NCBI GenBank assembly: GCA_963704875.1
Contig: CAVPIA010000005.1
Span: 124,001-188,000 of the forward strand
Source: CAMYOC01 sp963704875
GTDB lineage: Bacteria > Pseudomonadota > Gammaproteobacteria > Steroidobacterales > XN24
Length of the DNA: 64,000 bases
Reading direction: 5' to 3'
Shown here: positions 60,466 to 64,000 of the stretch, one piece after another
Layout: each line of letters starts with the position of its first letter
Numbering within the stretch: position 1 is the stretch's first letter
Position numbers and translations under genes: made by a program
The notes under the pieces: generated by a model
Database searches by the model: none
What the model was told of the DNA's origin: nothing
Seen by the model: only the letters and a program-made list of their open reading frames with translations

Positions 60466-60542
60466 GTCCTGGGGCCGCGCGTCCTGGGGCCGCGCGCCCT
60501 GAACCCGCACGCCCTGAACGATGAAAGCCCTGGACGATGAAA
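60466..60542. repeat. Degenerate tandem array of 15-16-base units before the acyl-CoA dehydrogenase gene
   Basis: Two perfect copies of GTCCTGGGGCCGCGC are followed by three variant copies beginning GCCCTGAAC or GCCCTGGAC (the last two end in GATGAAA). They lie in the gap between greB and the dehydrogenase, on the upstream side of the latter, so they may influence its leader or promoter. Confidence 0.85.
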
Positions 60543-60636
60543 CCCCTAAAAGTCGAAACAGAGCGACGACCAGAGACGGGCGGACACGGCAAGACCCACG
60601 ATTTTACCTTTACCACGGAGTCAGGGCGACTCTCGT

Positions 60637-61143
60637 TCAGTCGTTTTCTCGATAGCTGACCGCGGATATGACAAAAACTGTGCTACCTGAAGGCATCTGC
60701 ACGCTGACTTCATCGCCGGCACTGCGTTTCAACACGGCACGCGCCAATGGCGAATCGAAGCTGATGTAGTTCCGCCGGGGGTCGAACTCATCGGCGCCGA
60801 CGATCCTGTATTCGACCGTTTCGCCATCTTCTTTTTCCAGCCCCACCCAGGCGCCGAAATACACCCGCCCGGGGTCGTCCGGCGGACGGTCTACAATCTT
60901 GATTACGGCAAGCCGCTTACGCAGATAACGCACCCGGCGGTCGATCTCACCCAGCTGTTTTTTGCGATAGATGTACTCGGCATTCTCCGATCGATCGCCT
61001 TCCGCGGCCGCATCGGCCAGCGCACGCGTGACCTCGGGTCGTTTGCGGCGCCAGAGGAAATCCAGCTCTTCGCGCAGGCGGGCTGCACCGTGCGCCGTAA
61101 TGTACGGAGAGCTTGCCGGCTGTGGGGGTCGATAGCGGCCCAT
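60637..61143 (-). CDS. greB: Transcript cleavage factor GreB
   Basis: Rescues backtracked RNA polymerase by stimulating RNA cleavage. The N-terminal coiled coil contains LREELDFLWRRKRPEVTRALADAAAEGDRSENAEYIY with the acidic tip residues (Asp-Arg-Ser-Glu) that reach the polymerase active site, and the C-terminal FKBP-like domain has VLKRSAGDEVSVQMPSGS. 168 residues, slightly longer than E. coli GreB; the RKKQLGEIDRRVRYLRKRL helix is B-type. It lies 27 bases after the DUF2797 gene and is probably co-transcribed with it. Confidence 0.95.
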   Translation of the reverse strand: MGRYRPPQPASSPYITAHGAARLREELDFLWRRKRPEVTRALADAAAEGDRSENAEYIYRKKQLGEIDRRVRYLRKRLAVIKIVDRPPDDPGRVYFGAWVGLEKEDGETVEYRIVGADEFDPRRNYISFDSPLARAVLKRSAGDEVSVQMPSGSTVFVISAVSYREND

Positions 61144-61170
61144 GTTGCGGCAGATGGCCGGAACCCGGCC

Positions 61171-61989
61171 TCAAGCCTCCACAGAAACGATGTAGGCGCT
61201 GAATTTGCGCACGTTTAATACCCCGGTATCAAAGATCAGATACTGGCCCTTTATGCCCTGCAGGGTGCCGTTTATCTCAGGTGTCTTGTCCAGGTTCAGA
61301 GAACGGATCTTGTCCGGATATTCGAGCACCGGATATTCAATCCGAACGGCTTCGCGATCTGGCAGCAAACGCAGACAATCGGCACCGAAACGTGCCCGGA
61401 TGGCGTCGAGTTCCGGCGCGCACCGGGCCAGCAGACGTTCGCCTTCGGCGGCCAGATCCACGTCCTCGGCGGGGCCGCGCAGCATGGCTCGCCAGTCGGT
61501 GCGATCGGCGACGTGGGCGGCCAGTGCCACTTCGGCGAGGCCGGACACATGGCGGCTGCTGGCCTCCAGGATAGGCAGGGCCTGACTGGCGCCCTGATCG
61601 ATCCATCGGGTCATTCCCTGATGGGCCCTGGTAATCCCTACTTTGAGCCCGCTGGTGTTTGCCAGATAAACAAAATGCGGCTGCATGCAGTGAGTCTGAC
61701 CCCAGTCGGGTTCGCGGCAGGTGCCCTGGTCGAAGTGACAGCGGTCGGGGCGGACAATGCAAAGATCGCAGGCGGCGAGTCGCTGACTGCAGGGGAAACA
61801 ATGCCCCTGACTAAAACTCTTCCGGGTCAGCCGAGCACAATTTGCGCAGCGGATTTCACCTTCGAAGCGCAATGTGAACGATTGCCCCAGCCTCGGCGCG
61901 AGCGCAAGTTCCTGTTCGGCGATTCGCAGTTGATAGTCCACGGGGTGCTGGTGCCGGCTGCCGAGTTTGCGCAATGGTCCTGTTGTCAT
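61171..61989 (-). CDS. DUF2797-family protein (GIY-YIG-like core)
   Basis: A 272-residue conserved protein of unknown function. The N-terminal half has seven or more cysteines in zinc-like pairs (CANCARL, CFPCSQRLAACDLC, RPDRCHFDQGTC). The middle segment HFVYLANTSGLKVGITR resembles the GIY-YIG strand core, and the C-terminal NGTLQGIKGQYLIFDTGVLNVRKF is the most typical DUF2797 stretch. It is cytoplasmic. It lies just upstream of greB on the same strand. Confidence 0.9.
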   Translation of the reverse strand: MTTGPLRKLGSRHQHPVDYQLRIAEQELALAPRLGQSFTLRFEGEIRCANCARLTRKSFSQGHCFPCSQRLAACDLCIVRPDRCHFDQGTCREPDWGQTHCMQPHFVYLANTSGLKVGITRAHQGMTRWIDQGASQALPILEASSRHVSGLAEVALAAHVADRTDWRAMLRGPAEDVDLAAEGERLLARCAPELDAIRARFGADCLRLLPDREAVRIEYPVLEYPDKIRSLNLDKTPEINGTLQGIKGQYLIFDTGVLNVRKFSAYIVSVEA

Positions 61990-62158
61990 ACCTAGCTCTT
62001 GGCGTCCTTGTGATCGCCCCTATGGTCGCTGTTTGCCTTGTGGCTGGCCAGTGGTAGTTGGTCAGCATCTGTTGGCCAGAGTCGGTTGCTTTGGTCGGTT
62101 GCCATGTTCGGTACAGCAAGCGGTCAACATATCAGCCAGCTGATTGCTGGTCGGCCGC

Positions 62159-62941
62159 TCAAGGGCGCCCGGGAACCTGCAGACCGCACACGCTGAATCC
62201 GCCATCCACCGCCAGACACTGTCCGGTGATATAGCTGGCCGCCGGCAGACACAGAAATGCGACCGCAGCGGCGACTTCCCCGGCCTGTCCGATCCGGCCC
62301 ATCGGAGTTCTCTCAATGACCGCGGCTCGGTAGTCAGGGTCTTCCAGTACCTGGCGCGCGAGCGGCGTGTCGATATACCAGGGCGCGACCGCATTCACCC
62401 GGATCCCCAGCCCGGCCCATTCGACCGCCAGGTTGCGGGTCATCTGGATCATCGCCGCCTTGCTCATTGCATAGGGTGTGCCGGTGCACAGATGACTGAG
62501 ACCGGCGACCGATGCCACGTTGACTATCGCCGCCTCACGATGACTCATCGCGTCTACGCAGTGCCGACTCAGCTCAAATGCCGAATCGAGGTTTGTAGCG
62601 AATATTGAGCGGACCTCTTCGGAGGTATATCCGGTTGCTGGTTTGCGAATATTTGTGCCGACGTTGTTGACCAGTATATCCAGACCGCCAGAGAGATCAT
62701 TGATCAGTTCCAGCAAGCGTTCCCGGTCCTGGGCCAGGCTGATATCGGCGGTGACGCCAAGCGCGCTGCCGCCCTCCTGTGACCATTCGGTTTCGCACTC
62801 AATGACCTGATGCGAGTCGCGGGCGGTGAACACCACCCTGGCTCCCAGACGCAAGAGCTCTTCAGCCACCGCATGACCGATGCCACGAGTTGCGCCAGTG
62901 ACCAGTGCGGTCTTGCCGACGAGTGTCCAGCGCTGATCCAT
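62159..62941 (-). CDS. Short-chain dehydrogenase/reductase, tropinone-reductase-like
   Basis: A 260-residue NAD(P)-dependent oxidoreductase of the classical SDR fold. The cofactor loop is GATRGIG at about 16-22, and NNVGTN is the structural strand. The catalytic Ser lies in NVASVAG and the Tyr-Lys in PYAMSK. ITGQCLAVDGGFSV closes the fold. The Arg in GATRGIG and the TAR strand suggest NADP(H). The substrate is unknown. It faces away from lipA across a short divergent gap. Confidence 0.92.
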   Translation of the reverse strand: MDQRWTLVGKTALVTGATRGIGHAVAEELLRLGARVVFTARDSHQVIECETEWSQEGGSALGVTADISLAQDRERLLELINDLSGGLDILVNNVGTNIRKPATGYTSEEVRSIFATNLDSAFELSRHCVDAMSHREAAIVNVASVAGLSHLCTGTPYAMSKAAMIQMTRNLAVEWAGLGIRVNAVAPWYIDTPLARQVLEDPDYRAAVIERTPMGRIGQAGEVAAAVAFLCLPAASYITGQCLAVDGGFSVCGLQVPGRP

Positions 62942-63032
62942 GCCCAGTCCCTCCTGGTCTGCTGCATTTCAATGTCCTATTGCTCGTGCGAGAATACCCG
63001 CTCTTGTGGTTTATGGCTCGGGCGAGACATCA

Positions 63033-64000
63033 GTGAGCGAATTCAAAGGCATTCCCGTGGTGCGCAGCGGATCCAAGTTTCGCACCGAGCAAGGCTTCGC
63101 CGCGATCAAAAACGGCGTCAAGACCCGCGCCAGCAGCAGCGCGATCCCGATAGAGCGTAAGCCGCCCTGGATCAAGGCGCGCATGCCTGGCGGCAGCGGT
63201 TACCAGCAGGTCAAACAGAATGTGCGCGAGCACCGGCTGGCGACAGTCTGCGAAGAGTCCATGTGCCCGAATATCGGCGAATGCTGGAACCACGGTACTG
63301 CGACGATCATGATCATGGGCTCGGTATGCACCCGCGCTTGTCGTTTCTGCGCTGTTGACACCGGCAATCCGGGCGGCTGGCTGGACCGCGAAGAGCCAGC
63401 CAACGCGGCGCGTTCGGTGCAGCTGATGGGATTGCGTTATGTCGTCATCACCTCGGTCGATCGGGATGATTTGAGCGACGGCGGCGCTGCCCACTATGCG
63501 GCCTGCGTAAAACAGATCAAGCGAGTCAATCCGGACACCGCAGTTGAGGCATTGACGCCCGATTTTGGCGGTCGTACCGCTGACGTCGAAACGGTGGTGT
63601 CGTCGGGACCTGATGTGTTTGCGCAAAACGTCGAGACGGTTCGCCGCCTGACGTATCCGGTGCGAGATCCGCGAGCTGGATACGAACAGACCCTGGCGGT
63701 GTTGGCGCATGCGAAGGCCTGCAGACCGGGGGTGCTGACCAAGACCAGCCTGATGCTGGGCCTGGGGGAAACTGCGGAAGAAATCCGCGAAACCCTGGAG
63801 GACCTGCGGCGCAGCCGCGTTGACATCGTCACATTTGGCCAGTATCTGCGACCAACCGCCAATCATTTGCCGGTTCAGCGCTTTGTCCCCCCCGAGGAAT
63901 TTGCTCAATTTCGCGAATGGGGTCTGGATATGGGCTTCCTCGAGGTCGTTTCGGGCCCACTGGTCCGCTCCAGCTATCGTGCCGACCGGGTATTCGAAAA
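63033..64000 (+). CDS. lipA: Lipoyl synthase LipA (cut by window end)
   Basis: Radical SAM enzyme that inserts two sulfurs into octanoyl groups on lipoyl domains. The auxiliary cluster is held by Cys73, Cys78 and Cys84 (CEESMCPNIGEC). The radical SAM cluster is held by Cys99, Cys103 and Cys106 (CTRACRFC). LTPDFGG, TKTSLMLGLGET and VSGPLVRSSYRAD are other hallmarks. The start is GTG 63033; no in-frame ATG exists upstream and a GGCGAG precedes it. About 322 residues are inside the window, so only the last few residues or a short tail are missing. lipB is not in the window. Confidence 0.95.
   Translation, partial: MSEFKGIPVVRSGSKFRTEQGFAAIKNGVKTRASSSAIPIERKPPWIKARMPGGSGYQQVKQNVREHRLATVCEESMCPNIGECWNHGTATIMIMGSVCTRACRFCAVDTGNPGGWLDREEPANAARSVQLMGLRYVVITSVDRDDLSDGGAAHYAACVKQIKRVNPDTAVEALTPDFGGRTADVETVVSSGPDVFAQNVETVRRLTYPVRDPRAGYEQTLAVLAHAKACRPGVLTKTSLMLGLGETAEEIRETLEDLRRSRVDIVTFGQYLRPTANHLPVQRFVPPEEFAQFREWGLDMGFLEVVSGPLVRSSYRADRVFE

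Overview
The window is one contiguous, GC-rich (roughly 60 % by eye), densely coded stretch of chromosome from a gammaproteobacterium. TtcA, GreB, a SlyB-like lipoprotein, AzoR, MipA/OmpV, a YbaK-type deacylase, ArnT/DPM1-like glycosyltransferases and an OprC-type TonB receptor all fit that class. The many secreted peptidases and outer-membrane proteins, the haloalkane dehalogenase with an acyl-CoA synthetase, and the COG4798-type methyltransferase resemble marine or sediment oligotroph gammaproteobacteria; this finer placement is inference. I saw no rRNA, tRNA, CRISPR array, insertion sequence or prophage. About 52 protein genes are supported, two of them cut by the window ends: an ABC1/UbiB kinase-like gene at the left and lipA at the right.

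Layout. 1-9.6 kb: ubiB-like start, msrA, an NSS symporter, a SlyB-like lipoprotein, azoR, two small secreted proteins (one frameshifted), a TrkH/KtrB plus short TrkA-N potassium uptake pair, and a copper-type TonB receptor. 9.6-14.6 kb: ttcA, then a minus-strand operon of monoheme cytochrome, DUF3373 beta-barrel and octaheme cytochrome. Its upstream region holds an FNR-type half-site pair centred exactly 41.5 bp before the start predicted from a TATTAT -10 box. 14.6-22 kb: a degenerate enolase-superfamily protein, a large MscS channel, an M64 peptidase, TerB, a KGDR-repeat protein and a YbaK-like deacylase. 22-27 kb: a tightly overlapping operon for a 2-oxoacid:acceptor oxidoreductase with a GltD-like FAD/Fe-S partner. 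27-33 kb: GT39 and GT2 glycosyltransferases, a DUF2914 membrane protein with an integrase-arm-like N terminus, and a Kef antiporter. 33-45 kb: two DUF4097 proteins, a haloalkane dehalogenase coupled to an acyl-CoA synthetase, a secreted methyltransferase-like protein, an M28 peptidase, an alpha/beta hydrolase, a DUF819 permease and an OYE-family reductase. 45-53 kb: a UvrD-like helicase, polyphosphate glucokinase, MipA, a prolyl oligopeptidase and a small MscS channel. 53-64 kb: two paired genes of unknown function, a bicupin, a transmembrane Ser/Thr kinase with a Calx-beta domain, an OmpA-domain protein coupled to an acyl-CoA dehydrogenase, greB, DUF2797, an SDR and lipA.

The best candidate for an undescribed system is the cytochrome-barrel-octaheme operon at 10.6-14.4 kb. 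It looks like an anaerobically induced electron conduit or respiratory reductase that joins the outer membrane and periplasm. Second is the KorAB/GltD-like operon. Third is a group of proteins with unusual domain combinations: a kinase-Calx-beta protein, an integrase-arm-DUF2914 protein, and an enolase-fold protein without catalytic ligands. Gaps of nearly 300 bases at 267-550 and 5106-5386 hold no gene or clear RNA that I can see. The 406-base gap at 14191-14596 is regulatory and is described in its own entries.
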